This document shows, one piece after another, positions 51,783 through 60,805 of a stretch of DNA of 64,000 nt (its first letter is position 1; the number at the start of each line of letters is the position of its first letter). The stretch spans positions 2,887,303 to 2,951,302 of the forward strand of contig OY763407.1 in the NCBI GenBank assembly GCA_963667425.1. Direction: 5' to 3'. The notes below the pieces were generated by a model. That model ran no database searches. It saw only the letters and a list, made by a program, of their open reading frames with translations, and was not told the DNA's origin. The stretch comes from G963667425 sp963667425 [NCBI: bacterium]. GTDB taxonomy: Bacteria > UBP6 > UBA1177. Position numbers and translations under genes: made by a program.

Positions 51783-53130
51783 GCTGACACTACTTCTTGG
51801 ATTAACATTCCTTCTTTTCATTCAAAGCTGTGCAAAAAATGAAAAACTATCATCTAAAAAGCCGCAGTTTGTTTTTGAAGATAATAAAATGCTTTTTCTG
51901 GCAGATGCCTATGGTGAGAAAGTCTTAAATGAATTCAGTAGAGAAGATTTTGATGAAAAAATTGTATATAGTAAAGTTTTTGTAAAAGATGAAACTGTAC
52001 TTTTAAAACAGGGCAATTCCTTATGTAAAAGCTTAATTAATAAAGATGGATGTTACCTATATAAAAAAGATGGTAAATGGGGCTTTAAGAATATTAAAGA
52101 TAAAGTAATAATTCCTGCAAAATTTGATAGAGCATTCAACTTCTCAGAAGGATTAGCAGCTGTAAAATTAAATGATAAATGGTTCTTTATTGATAAAACT
52201 GGAAAAATATCTGATAAATCTTTTGATGACGCCAACTCTTTTAAAGGGAATTTTGCTTTTGTAAAAAAAGATGAAAAGAGTTTTCTTATAGATAAAGATT
52301 ACAAAATTCTTAAAGACCTGAAATACGATTACAATCCACTGTCATTCCAAAACTTTTCAAATGATTATACTATAATTGAAAAGCTTACAAAACCATCAAT
52401 TCTTATTGATAAAACAGGTAAAGTTATTATTGATGAGAGCAGATTATACAGTAAAATTTATCCTGTTCAGAGTGGCTTGTTTAGATTCATGAAAAATATT
52501 CATGGTGAAAATCTTTTTGGATTTATAAATCAGGAAGGAAAAGAAACAATTTTACCTCAATATGAAATTGCAACCAATTTTTATGAAGAAATTGCCTCAG
52601 TTAAAACAAAAGAAGGTTGGACTATTATAAATAAAAACGGGAAAACAGTTTTTCCTTTAAAAGATTATCAGTTTTTACAAATTCTTAATGCTAAAACTTT
52701 AATTGCAACTTTATCCGATGGCGCTTATAAGGTCATAAATTTAAGTGGTGATGAAAAAAACATTTTTAAAAATAGTAAGATAAAAATTCTTCATGATCCT
52801 GATTTAATAGTTGTCAGAAACGCAGATTCTAAGCTCAAGTTTTTTGATGATGATGGTAAACAGATTATTGATGATAGTTTTGATAATATGAAAATGCTTA
52901 AAAACGGATGCTTTCTTTTGCAAAATAATCAAAAATGGGGTTATGCAGATATTAAAAACAAGATTTACATAAAGCCGATATATGATTCTTTAACAGATTT
53001 TGAAGAAGAGACAGCAGTTGCTGTAACAAAAAATAAAAAACTTATAATTAGCACTGAAAACAAAGTGTTAAAAGATATCAGCCGATATAAGAGAGTATAC
53101 AGAATAGCTGACTTACCATTTTGCAGGTAA
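51775..53130 (+). CDS. WG-repeat lipoprotein (array gene 2)
   Basis: 451 residues from the ATG in the ATGAATAA overlap with gene 1; GGCGGAG precedes it. Lipobox FIQSC with Ala at +2. WG units: KWGFKNIKDKVIIPAKFDR, FSEGLAAVKLNDKWFFIDKT, LFGFINQEGKETILPQYEI, GWTIINKNGKTVFP, KWGYADIKNKIYIKPIYDS. They run nearly to the C-terminus, which ends RIADLPFCR; the same final residues are found stranded upstream of gene 1. Predicted all-beta, envelope-anchored protein. No catalytic residues stand out. Confidence 0.85.
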   Translation: MNKLTLLLGLTFLLFIQSCAKNEKLSSKKPQFVFEDNKMLFLADAYGEKVLNEFSREDFDEKIVYSKVFVKDETVLLKQGNSLCKSLINKDGCYLYKKDGKWGFKNIKDKVIIPAKFDRAFNFSEGLAAVKLNDKWFFIDKTGKISDKSFDDANSFKGNFAFVKKDEKSFLIDKDYKILKDLKYDYNPLSFQNFSNDYTIIEKLTKPSILIDKTGKVIIDESRLYSKIYPVQSGLFRFMKNIHGENLFGFINQEGKETILPQYEIATNFYEEIASVKTKEGWTIINKNGKTVFPLKDYQFLQILNAKTLIATLSDGAYKVINLSGDEKNIFKNSKIKILHDPDLIVVRNADSKLKFFDDDGKQIIDDSFDNMKMLKNGCFLLQNNQKWGYADIKNKIYIKPIYDSLTDFEEETAVAVTKNKKLIISTENKVLKDISRYKRVYRIADLPFCR

Positions 53131-53140
53131 TAAACTTACT

Positions 53141-53983
53141 ATGAAAAAAACACTGCTTTTAATCTTTTTATTATTTTTAAGTTGCAGCAATAAAGTAAGT
53201 GAACAAAACATCATCAATCAAATCAATCAGAAAAAAGAAGAATTCAAAGTTAGACTTATCTCTTGGGATGAAGCAAACAATACAGTGGCTTTAAATGATT
53301 TAAAGGCAAAAGCAGAATGTCTTAAAACAGAAAAGATAGACAAAAGATACATGGTAAAGCTTAATAACAAAATAGGTTACATTGATGGATGCGGAAGAAA
53401 AATTACAGAAGCAAAATATGATTTTGGCTTTGATTTCATTGAAGGATTGGCAGCAGTAAAAAAAGGCGATAAATACAGCTTTATCAACATGGATGGAAAA
53501 GAGATTACAGATTTTATTTATGATGATGTCTCCTTTTTTAGCGAAGGCTTAGCGCGAGTGGAAATAGAAGGTAAGTGGGGATTTATTGATAAAACTGGAA
53601 ATTTAAAAATCAAACCGCAGTATGACTGGACATATAATTTCCATGATGGTTATACAGCCGCAAAAACTAAAGCAGGAATGGAAATAATAGATAAAAATGG
53701 AAAAAGTAAATTTAAACGTAATTTCCAACATGCAGGTATTGTAATCAATAATAAGTTCGCTTTTGGAGGAATTGAAAGTGAAGGTAACGGACTTGTAATG
53801 GGAAAAGGGGTAGAGTGGGTAATAAGATATTATCATGATTATGTATCTCAAAAGTTTAATGACACTTCCTATTTTGATGATGTCTTTGTAAAAATTGATG
53901 CAGGTTTTATAGTTGAAGAAAATTCACAGAAAATGGTTATTGACGAAAATGAAAATATAATTTTTACTTTAAAAAGGCGGTAA
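53141..53983 (+). CDS. WG-repeat lipoprotein, short paralogue (array gene 3)
   Basis: 280 residues; lipobox LFLSC, with Ser at +2. A close paralogue of array gene 1 in its signal peptide and WG repeats (KIGYIDGCGRKITEAKYDF, GKWGFIDKTGNLKIKPQYD), but the linker after the lipobox differs and the C-terminal half of gene 1 is missing: the protein ends at ENIIFTLKRR, soon after the repeats. It may be a truncated but still expressed copy. It starts 10 bp after gene 2 within a segment duplicated at 50252. Confidence 0.85.
   Translation: MKKTLLLIFLLFLSCSNKVSEQNIINQINQKKEEFKVRLISWDEANNTVALNDLKAKAECLKTEKIDKRYMVKLNNKIGYIDGCGRKITEAKYDFGFDFIEGLAAVKKGDKYSFINMDGKEITDFIYDDVSFFSEGLARVEIEGKWGFIDKTGNLKIKPQYDWTYNFHDGYTAAKTKAGMEIIDKNGKSKFKRNFQHAGIVINNKFAFGGIESEGNGLVMGKGVEWVIRYYHDYVSQKFNDTSYFDDVFVKIDAGFIVEENSQKMVIDENENIIFTLKRR
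53340..53438 (+). repeat. 99-bp tract identical to 50575-50673
   Basis: Second copy of the identical tract, in array gene 3. The flanks differ, which marks the limits of the duplication or conversion event. Confidence 0.85.
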
Positions 53984-53991
53984 ACTGTAAA

Positions 53992-54069
53992 ATGATTAAG
54001 TATATTTCATTGATGACAGCAAATATAAAAACTTTCGATATAAGATTTACAGCTGGAGATAATGTTTAA
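53992..54069 (+). CDS. Possible 25-residue leader ORF in the WG array
   Basis: Reads MIKYISLMTANIKT and FDIRFTAGDNV, then TAA overlapping the next ATG (TAATG), so it could couple translation of the small membrane protein. GGCGG lies upstream at poor spacing. May be chance. Confidence 0.25.
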   Translation: MIKYISLMTANIKTFDIRFTAGDNV

Positions 54070-54401
54070 TGGTTTCTATGATAAAAAAATATCTGACATT
54101 TAATAATGTTTTCTATTTTTTGATAGAAGTTTTATGGTTTATGATTTTATGTCTGCTTTTTATTTCTAGCGTATCGGAATTTTCGGATTTTCTTACATAT
54201 TCATTGAGGCTGAAAATTAATTCAACTGTTTTGGTATTAGTAGCTTTTATGTTTGCTTCATTAATATTTATGGTTCTAAAATCTTTGATCTCACAAAATA
54301 GAAAAGCTGAACTGATAAGAACTCTCAAATATCTTTTGTTTAGATTTGTACTGTTTTTTTCATTATGTGCTTTTATATTTGTTGTTCATCCACCAAAGTA
54401 G
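54069..54401 (+). CDS. Small three-helix membrane protein
   Basis: 110 residues. Three hydrophobic helices: VFYFLIEVLWFMILCLLFIS, STVLVLVAFMFASLIFMVL and FVLFFSLCAFIFVV. No family is recognised. GGAG lies 10 nt before the ATG; an internal ATG 3 codons later is also possible. It lies between WG genes 3 and 4 on the same strand together with another small membrane protein, with short gaps, so it is presumably part of the array's transcript. It could be a membrane partner of the WG lipoproteins; that is inference. Confidence 0.6.
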   Translation: MVSMIKKYLTFNNVFYFLIEVLWFMILCLLFISSVSEFSDFLTYSLRLKINSTVLVLVAFMFASLIFMVLKSLISQNRKAELIRTLKYLLFRFVLFFSLCAFIFVVHPPK

Positions 54402-54427
54402 GAATGTTATATTTTATGGGAAAAATT

Positions 54428-54751
54428 ATGAAGAAGCACCTACCTTATTTTTTCTTTTTTCTTATGGAAATAAATACACTTATTCTTATTCTTTTTTTTC
54501 ATATTTCATATTTGAAAAAATTGTTTCCTAATTATTTAATATATATAGATTTTTTTGTCTTTACTCTGTTTGCTCTTTTTGAAGTTGCTTTTATATTAAG
54601 TTTTTTTGTAGATTCAATGAAATCAAAAAGGAAAATGCTTTTTTGGATTTTTGCTATAAATATAAACATCACAGTGGCTGCATTTATCTATATTCCTTTT
54701 TTAATTGTAATTTTTGCTAACGCTTTTATTGAATATTTTAATTATTTATGA
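54428..54751 (+). CDS. Small membrane protein (three or four helices)
   Basis: 107 residues from the ATG 7 nt after GGGA; an in-frame ATG 4 codons earlier is possible. Helices: YFFFFLMEINTLILILFF, IYIDFFVFTLFALFEVAFIL and MLFWIFAININITVAAFIYI, the last running into a further hydrophobic stretch. Length and topology resemble the preceding small protein, but sequence similarity is not obvious. It lies 26 bp after that gene and 19 bp before WG gene 4. Confidence 0.6.
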   Translation: MKKHLPYFFFFLMEINTLILILFFHISYLKKLFPNYLIYIDFFVFTLFALFEVAFILSFFVDSMKSKRKMLFWIFAININITVAAFIYIPFLIVIFANAFIEYFNYL

Positions 54752-54770
54752 GGACTTTAGACTGGTTTAT

Positions 54771-56351
54771 ATGATAAAAAAATACGGAATAACATTTTTT
54801 GCAGAATTGCGTAAAAAAAGGAAGTTTATAATTATTAGTTTTTTTATAAGTTTGTTTGTTTTGCCATTATTAATTCAAAGCTGTGCAACCGCTAATAATG
54901 TAAAAAAAAATGAACATAAAAAAGCGCCTGCGAGATTTGTTTTTCAAAACACTAAAAGTGAACTTTATGGAATTATGGATGAGCAAGGAGATATTATTCT
55001 TAAACCTGAATATAAATTTATAGATCAGAGAATTAATGGTTTTCTGCCTGCATTTACAACAGATAACTATTTTGTTTTTCTTGATAATGATGGAAAACCT
55101 TTAGGCAATAGTAAGTTTTATGATATAAGTTCATTTCCCTATAAAGGTTATCTTTTAGTTAAAGATTTTAAGACAGGAAAAGCAGGAATTATCAACAATC
55201 AAGGTGAATATGTTTTCTCACCTCTTTATGATGCTTTAAATGGCTATCCTGATGATGAAACTATGGTTGCAAAAAAGGGTGAAAAAGTTGGCGTAATAAA
55301 CCGTAAAGGAGAATTTATTGTAGAAATTCCATTTAAGATAGAGCAGATTAAAATGTATAGAAACGGTTTAATTGAAATATCTAAAAAAGATGTAATAGAT
55401 TTTTCAAATGATTTTGTTCCAATGTATAGAGTGCCTTCTGAGAAAAATGAATTTAAAATATTTGATTCTTATAAAAATGCTTATATTAAACTTAAATATG
55501 ATGAACTACTGAGATTTACTGAAAATAGAAAAATTATTTTTCAAAAAGATTCAGCTCTATATGTTTTTGATACTGAAAACAACAAAGAAACTTCTGTTAT
55601 AGATGACATTTCTAACAATTATTCTATTTCTCTCGAAGAAATAGGAAAATCATATTATCTGCTTTCTTATAGTGATAAAAACAATGAAAATAAGCTTGTT
55701 TTCTTTGATTCAAATGCAGAAATCATATGTAAAAAAGAAGAGAATTTTAATGAATACTTCTTTGATAATAAAAAGAATCTATCCAGAAATGATATTCTTA
55801 ATTACTGCCTGAAAAAAGATGTAAATATTTCTCCATCAAAAGAAATTGTTATGCCGGAATATAAAATATCTAAAGATTGGATTATAGATAATGCATTATT
55901 TGCATGTAACAAACAAAATAAATGTGGAGTTATCGATTTTAAGAAAAAAATTATAACAGATTTTAAATATGACGAATTTAGCAGAGATCCAATATGCCGT
56001 AAATTTTTTCGTGCAAAAATGGGAAACAAATATGCAGTCTTGAGTAAAGATGGTCAGGAAATTACAAAACCTATTTATGATAATGTTTATTTTTATAACA
56101 ACTACTTTGCAAAAGTAACAAGAGAAGGGAAAAGTTTTCTTTTAAATATTTATGGAAAAGAATTAAGGCAAGCTCCTTATACGCTCTTTTTAGTTAAAAA
56201 CAGTAAATCACCAGCCTGTTGTGAATGGAAAGAAACATTTTCTGCAAAAGGCTCAAATTCTGAATATGGTTGCGGAGAATGTCCTGATTATTTTATTAGA
56301 AGAGGAAAATTGCTGAAAGATAAAACGTTTAAGCAGGAGAGCCTCAAATGA
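54771..56351 (+). CDS. WG-repeat lipoprotein with long N-region (array gene 4)
   Basis: 526 residues. The ATG before IKKYGITFFAELRKKRK is chosen; the signal peptide has an unusually long basic N-region before the hydrophobic core, and the lipobox is LLIQSC, with Ala at +2. WG-like units: LYGIMDEQGDIILKPEYKF, KAGIINNQGEYVFSPLYDA, KVGVINRKGEFIVEIPF, then KCGVIDFKKKIITDFKYDE and KYAVLSKDGQEITKPIYDN. The C-terminus is Cys-containing (SPACCEWKETF, YGCGECPDYF), unlike its paralogues. Its stop overlaps the next start by 4 bp. Confidence 0.83.
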   Translation: MIKKYGITFFAELRKKRKFIIISFFISLFVLPLLIQSCATANNVKKNEHKKAPARFVFQNTKSELYGIMDEQGDIILKPEYKFIDQRINGFLPAFTTDNYFVFLDNDGKPLGNSKFYDISSFPYKGYLLVKDFKTGKAGIINNQGEYVFSPLYDALNGYPDDETMVAKKGEKVGVINRKGEFIVEIPFKIEQIKMYRNGLIEISKKDVIDFSNDFVPMYRVPSEKNEFKIFDSYKNAYIKLKYDELLRFTENRKIIFQKDSALYVFDTENNKETSVIDDISNNYSISLEEIGKSYYLLSYSDKNNENKLVFFDSNAEIICKKEENFNEYFFDNKKNLSRNDILNYCLKKDVNISPSKEIVMPEYKISKDWIIDNALFACNKQNKCGVIDFKKKIITDFKYDEFSRDPICRKFFRAKMGNKYAVLSKDGQEITKPIYDNVYFYNNYFAKVTREGKSFLLNIYGKELRQAPYTLFLVKNSKSPACCEWKETFSAKGSNSEYGCGECPDYFIRRGKLLKDKTFKQESLK

Positions 56352-57733
56352 AAACAATAGTCATATCTCTACTTTTAATAGTTTTTACCTTCAGTTGTAC
56401 AAAAGAAGCTCCAAAAACTGAAACTATTGAGAAATCTGAGGTAAAAGCAAAAAAAGAGGTTTTGCCAGAATTAAAAAACAAGGAAAAACGCTTTATTATA
56501 AAGCAAGATGGTAAGTTTGGATTCATTGATGGTAATGGAAAAGTTATAATTGAGCCAAAGTATGATTCTGCTTTAGATTTTACCGAAATGCTTGCCAGAG
56601 TTGAGAAAAATGGCAAGTTTGGGTTTATCAATAAATCTGGAAATGTTATTGTCAATTTTTATCTTGATATGGCATGGTATTTCAGCAATGGTTTTGCAGT
56701 TGCCTACATAGATTCCAGAGAACATGGAGCCCTTTATATAAATAAATATGGCAAAGCACTGTTTGAAAACAAATATGACATAAATTTTTCTTTCAATGAT
56801 GGAAAAGCATTCGTAGAAGATTGTTCGTTAACAATAAACAGTAATGGAGAAGAATATAAAAGTAACGGTTTGATAAGATTTATAAAACCTATGAATAATT
56901 TATATTTTCATTCCAGCACTCCAAGTAAAAGCTATCATGCTTTTGTTCTTGGAAAAGGTTTAACATCAATTGAAGCTGAAGGTACGCCTGCATTCTACTC
57001 AGATTATTCAGGACAACATATAAGCCCTCTAAAAGTTATAGAAAAAGATGTTGAATTTGTTCCAAGTTGTGAGGGTATAACAATTGAAGAAAAAAATAAT
57101 AATATAACTTTTAAGAAAGATAAAAACACAGTAGAAGTGCTAAAAAATCATAAAATTATTGACACTCTGGTATGTGACATAGAAGCTGAAAACATTATAT
57201 GGACAAAAGATCTTAATAAAGAAAAAGGTTTGGAATTATATAACTTAAGTGGCATTAAAATAGCTGAATTTAAAAATGCAGATGATATAAGAAAAATAGA
57301 ATATATGGACAATAATGTGATAGAAATATCTTTTTATAATAAAAAAGAATCTCCTGTAATGTTTAATATTACTAATGGTAAAATAATTTCTGACAAAAAA
57401 TATAAAAAAGAAAAATTTATGCTTCAGGGAGAAATTTGTGACATCATCTGTGAACTGGAAAAAAGAGGAAACTTAATATCTTCAATGGAAGGACGAACTA
57501 CAAGAGATTTCTGTTATAATTTACAACTTAAGAGAAAGGAAAAAAGAGTTAATGATAAAAGGTTAATAGAACTTTATAATAAGAAAAATGGAAAGCTTCT
57601 ATATAGTGGAGATTCCAAACATTTTTTTAAAGCCAAAACTGCTGAAAATATCTGTTTCATAGTTGGTTTAGATGAGAATAAAAGATATTATTTTGATGAA
57701 TTCGGAAAACAGTTCTGGATGGGAAACAAATGA
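56348..57733 (+). CDS. WG-repeat lipoprotein (array gene 5)
   Basis: 461 residues; ATGA overlap with gene 4. Lipobox VFTFSC, with Thr at +2; the next residues (TKEAPKTETIEKSE) recur almost unchanged in array gene 7, which shows a shared origin. WG repeats at about residues 48-125: KFGFIDGNGKVIIEPKYDS, KFGFINKSGNVIVNFYLDM. The remainder is a divergent strand-rich region and ends YYFDEFGKQFWMGNK, related to the C-terminal FWNNK ending of genes 1 and 7. Its stop overlaps the next start by 4 bp. Confidence 0.84.
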   Translation: MKTIVISLLLIVFTFSCTKEAPKTETIEKSEVKAKKEVLPELKNKEKRFIIKQDGKFGFIDGNGKVIIEPKYDSALDFTEMLARVEKNGKFGFINKSGNVIVNFYLDMAWYFSNGFAVAYIDSREHGALYINKYGKALFENKYDINFSFNDGKAFVEDCSLTINSNGEEYKSNGLIRFIKPMNNLYFHSSTPSKSYHAFVLGKGLTSIEAEGTPAFYSDYSGQHISPLKVIEKDVEFVPSCEGITIEEKNNNITFKKDKNTVEVLKNHKIIDTLVCDIEAENIIWTKDLNKEKGLELYNLSGIKIAEFKNADDIRKIEYMDNNVIEISFYNKKESPVMFNITNGKIISDKKYKKEKFMLQGEICDIICELEKRGNLISSMEGRTTRDFCYNLQLKRKEKRVNDKRLIELYNKKNGKLLYSGDSKHFFKAKTAENICFIVGLDENKRYYFDEFGKQFWMGNK

Positions 57734-59157
57734 AAAAAATATTAATTTTTGCTTTTTTATTAGTTTTTTCTATTACGCTTTTTGCTACTGAAAGAAAAGC
57801 AAAATATAAATTCAGGGAAAATGGTAAATATGGGATCCTGGATAATAATGGTAAAGTTATGATTCCAGCAGAATATGAAATAATTGGATGGCTTAAATAT
57901 GGAATAATTCCAGCTGTTAAAGATAATTATTTTGTATTTATAAAGGAAAATGGAGAAATAATTGATAAGAAGTTTTGTTCACTTTGGAGTGATGCACCTT
58001 TTAAAAAAGCAGAGCATGAGTTAATTCCTGTTCAGGATTGTAAAAGTGAAAAATGGGGTGTGATTGATAATAAAGGAAATTACATTGTTAAGCCTCTTTA
58101 TGATAAAACATATCATTCTGCTAATGATATCGTTATGGCTGTTAAAGATAGTCATTCCTATTATTTTGATATCATAGGAAATTTACTTTTTAGTTTTTCA
58201 AATGTAAAAAAAGCATATTATTTTAGGAATGGCTATGCAAAAATAGAATTTAATAATAAAGAAGAAATCTTTTATGTAGATGTAAAAGGACATTTATTTA
58301 AAGAAAAACCTGAAGATTTTAAAGAAGAAGAAAATATTTTTGCTGATACTATGAATTCACCTTATAAAATTGTTAATCAATGTAATATGACAGTAGGTAT
58401 AGGCTCATCATCTTTTTCAGGTGCAAATATTCTTCCTGCAAAATATGATTCAGTAAATTATTTTTCAGATGATTCTTTTGTTATAAAAAAAGATAAAGAA
58501 ACCTTTGTTTTTTTTCCACCTTCAGAAGCTCATAGCTTTTCAATATTTGAAAAACTTGATGAAGGTGTTGATCTTATCAATGTTTTTTTTGGCAAAGGTC
58601 GAATATTTATAAAGACAGATCATGGGAAGTACAGTATTGTAAATAATGGTAAAGAAATTACATCAGAAAGATATGAAAATTTAATACCACTTAATTATGG
58701 GATGTTTATTGCTGTAAAAAATGGTAAATATGGTCTTGTTTCAGCTGATGGAAAAGAGATAACAAAATTTAAATATGACAAGATTGAAGATAAAGGAAAC
58801 GAATATCCAATCAAAACTTATTTGAATGGAAAAATAGGTTTTATTGATGAAAAAGGAAAAGAAATCATTCCTTTTGAATATGATTATGCCTGCGATTTTC
58901 TTGGAGGAGAGACATATTTACTGAAAGATAATTTAGAGTATGTTATTGATAAAAATGGAAAAACAATATTAAAGACAAAACCGCTTGAAATGAAACAGAA
59001 TTTAACTGGTGGGCGGATGTTTTCTATATTTAATCTTAAACATAATGAAGATCCATGCACTGCTGGTGTTGACGGATGGGATCATGACAGCTGGGGAAAT
59101 ATCTGGCACTATATTTATGAAAAGAATAAAAAAAAGCAAAGTATAAAGAATAAATGA
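57730..59157 (+). CDS. WG-repeat secreted protein (array gene 6)
   Basis: 475 residues. Unlike the other WG genes, it has a standard signal peptide (KKILIFAFLLVFSITLFA, cleavage before TE) and no lipobox, so it would be released to the periplasm or beyond. WG units: KYGILDNNGKVMIPAEYEI, KWGVIDNKGNYIVKPLYDK, KYGLVSADGKEITKFKYDK, KIGFIDEKGKEIIPFEYDY. The C-terminus contains a short segment with DPCTAGVDGWDHDSWGN and a Lys-rich end. It starts in the stop of gene 5 (ATGA), suggesting stoichiometric production with it. Confidence 0.83.
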   Translation: MKKILIFAFLLVFSITLFATERKAKYKFRENGKYGILDNNGKVMIPAEYEIIGWLKYGIIPAVKDNYFVFIKENGEIIDKKFCSLWSDAPFKKAEHELIPVQDCKSEKWGVIDNKGNYIVKPLYDKTYHSANDIVMAVKDSHSYYFDIIGNLLFSFSNVKKAYYFRNGYAKIEFNNKEEIFYVDVKGHLFKEKPEDFKEEENIFADTMNSPYKIVNQCNMTVGIGSSSFSGANILPAKYDSVNYFSDDSFVIKKDKETFVFFPPSEAHSFSIFEKLDEGVDLINVFFGKGRIFIKTDHGKYSIVNNGKEITSERYENLIPLNYGMFIAVKNGKYGLVSADGKEITKFKYDKIEDKGNEYPIKTYLNGKIGFIDEKGKEIIPFEYDYACDFLGGETYLLKDNLEYVIDKNGKTILKTKPLEMKQNLTGGRMFSIFNLKHNEDPCTAGVDGWDHDSWGNIWHYIYEKNKKKQSIKNK

Positions 59158-59177
59158 TATATTAAAGCAAGGGTGTA

Positions 59178-60722
59178 ATGAGAAACAAATATGATATAAG
59201 AGAAATAAGATATTACTTTAATTCATATTCTAATAATAAAAGTTTATTTATAGCTTATACCTTGATATTAATAATCTTAATATGTTTCTTAAGCTGCACA
59301 AAAGAATCTCCAAAACCTGAAACTATTCAAAAAGCTGAAGCAAAGACTGAAAAGAATGCTTTACAGGAATCAAAAGATTCTGGAAAACGATTTATCATTA
59401 AAAAAGCTGGCAACTTTGGTTTTATTGATGAGAGTGGTAAAGTTATTATCAAACCTCAGTACAATCTGGCAGAAAATTTTAGTGATGAGCTTGCGCTTGT
59501 TAAAGATCAAAAAGGATTTAAATTTATAGATAAAAATGGAAGTATAAAAATAGATGAAGCAAAGCTTTCAAAATATGATGAGGTTTATTCTTTTAAAGAT
59601 GGCTATGCTTTTGCCAAAAACGGTAGAAATTTATTTATAATAGATAAAGAGGTAAAAATAGTTCAGCAGTTTAAAACAGATTTGAACTATATTCCAGAGA
59701 TCTTGGGAAACCAGCCATACTGCGGAGACTATGGAGTTTTTTATGAAAAAAGAGACCTTCCTAAATATCCTTTAAAAGATAGTATTCTTCAAAGGGAAAT
59801 GCCTGCTACAACAATTGTTTTTTATAATAAAACAAAAGGAGTAACAGCAAAAGTTACAGATAAAAAAATTGTTGCTTCAAAGTGTGAAAATGGAAAAGGC
59901 ATGGTTATTACAAAAGAGACATGCAGAATTGTTCCATTTCAGTTAAACAATGCTTTGGTTTTAGGTGGCAATAGATGTGAACAACAAGAAATATTTATAT
60001 TAGATTTTAACGGCAACTATATATATGACTTTAAAGAAAATGGCTTTGTAAGCTTTTTAAATGAAGATAAAGTAATTGATGTTCCAAATATACCTTCGAC
60101 AATTTATCTTAATTCAGAAAGATTACATTCAAATGAATACAGTCTTAAAATTTACGATAAAAGCGGAAAGCAGATAGCTCCTTTTATTCCAAGCAGAACC
60201 ATAAAAAAATGCACTTCAGATTTTATGATAACATCTGATATGAATAACGATGGAATAATAAAAGATACAAAGGTTTATAATGCAGATCTTAAACTTAAAG
60301 GCGCATTACCTGATCTAAAGGAAAAGAGTGTTGTTCTATGCCCTAAAGATGATAACTTCGGATATTTTCAAAGTAATGAGTATACGCTCTACTCCCTTTC
60401 AAGCGGTAAAATAATAAAACAGGTAAAACTTTCGCCAGAAATTGACTATAAAACTTACAATTTATCAGAAGGAATAGAACTAAAAGCACTTGTGTTTGTT
60501 AAAACAGTGAAAGATAAAAGGTTTTTTGAGATATGGAACTATGAGTTTGATACAAGACTCTTTTCAAAAGAGATTCCAGCTGAAAAAATTCCAATAATGG
60601 AAGAAGAAGATGCAGAATCAGGCACAATACTTATATTGACAATAGGAAATGATATTTATTATTTTAATGAAGATTATAAAGTATTCTGGAATAACAAAAT
60701 AGCGGATAAAAATGATAAATAG
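59178..60722 (+). CDS. WG-repeat lipoprotein (last array gene, 'gene 7')
   Basis: 514 residues. The numbering leaves one slot for the two small membrane genes. The N-region is long (RNKYDIREIRYYFNSYSNN) before the hydrophobic core; lipobox CFLSC with Cys40 and Thr at +2, followed by TKESPKPETIQKAE as in gene 5. WG units are few: NFGFIDESGKVIIKPQYN and FKFIDKNGSIKIDEAK. The rest is divergent. The C-terminus KVFWNNKIADKNDK is nearly identical, at the DNA level too, to the end of array gene 1. AAGGG lies before the ATG. It is the last gene of the array. Confidence 0.83.
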   Translation: MRNKYDIREIRYYFNSYSNNKSLFIAYTLILIILICFLSCTKESPKPETIQKAEAKTEKNALQESKDSGKRFIIKKAGNFGFIDESGKVIIKPQYNLAENFSDELALVKDQKGFKFIDKNGSIKIDEAKLSKYDEVYSFKDGYAFAKNGRNLFIIDKEVKIVQQFKTDLNYIPEILGNQPYCGDYGVFYEKRDLPKYPLKDSILQREMPATTIVFYNKTKGVTAKVTDKKIVASKCENGKGMVITKETCRIVPFQLNNALVLGGNRCEQQEIFILDFNGNYIYDFKENGFVSFLNEDKVIDVPNIPSTIYLNSERLHSNEYSLKIYDKSGKQIAPFIPSRTIKKCTSDFMITSDMNNDGIIKDTKVYNADLKLKGALPDLKEKSVVLCPKDDNFGYFQSNEYTLYSLSSGKIIKQVKLSPEIDYKTYNLSEGIELKALVFVKTVKDKRFFEIWNYEFDTRLFSKEIPAEKIPIMEEEDAESGTILILTIGNDIYYFNEDYKVFWNNKIADKNDK

Positions 60723-60805
60723 TAAGATGAACTCAGAAAAGATTGTAATAATAAACCAGTTAGCTTCTCATATAAAAAAAGGTTTATAAATTTTAGGATA
60801 CATCT

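Noticed and set aside
50159-60722. WG array as a mobile island or polymorphic toxin locus
   Set aside because: No integrase, transposase, attachment repeat or tRNA flank, and no recognisable toxin or immunity domain, although base use is A-rich.
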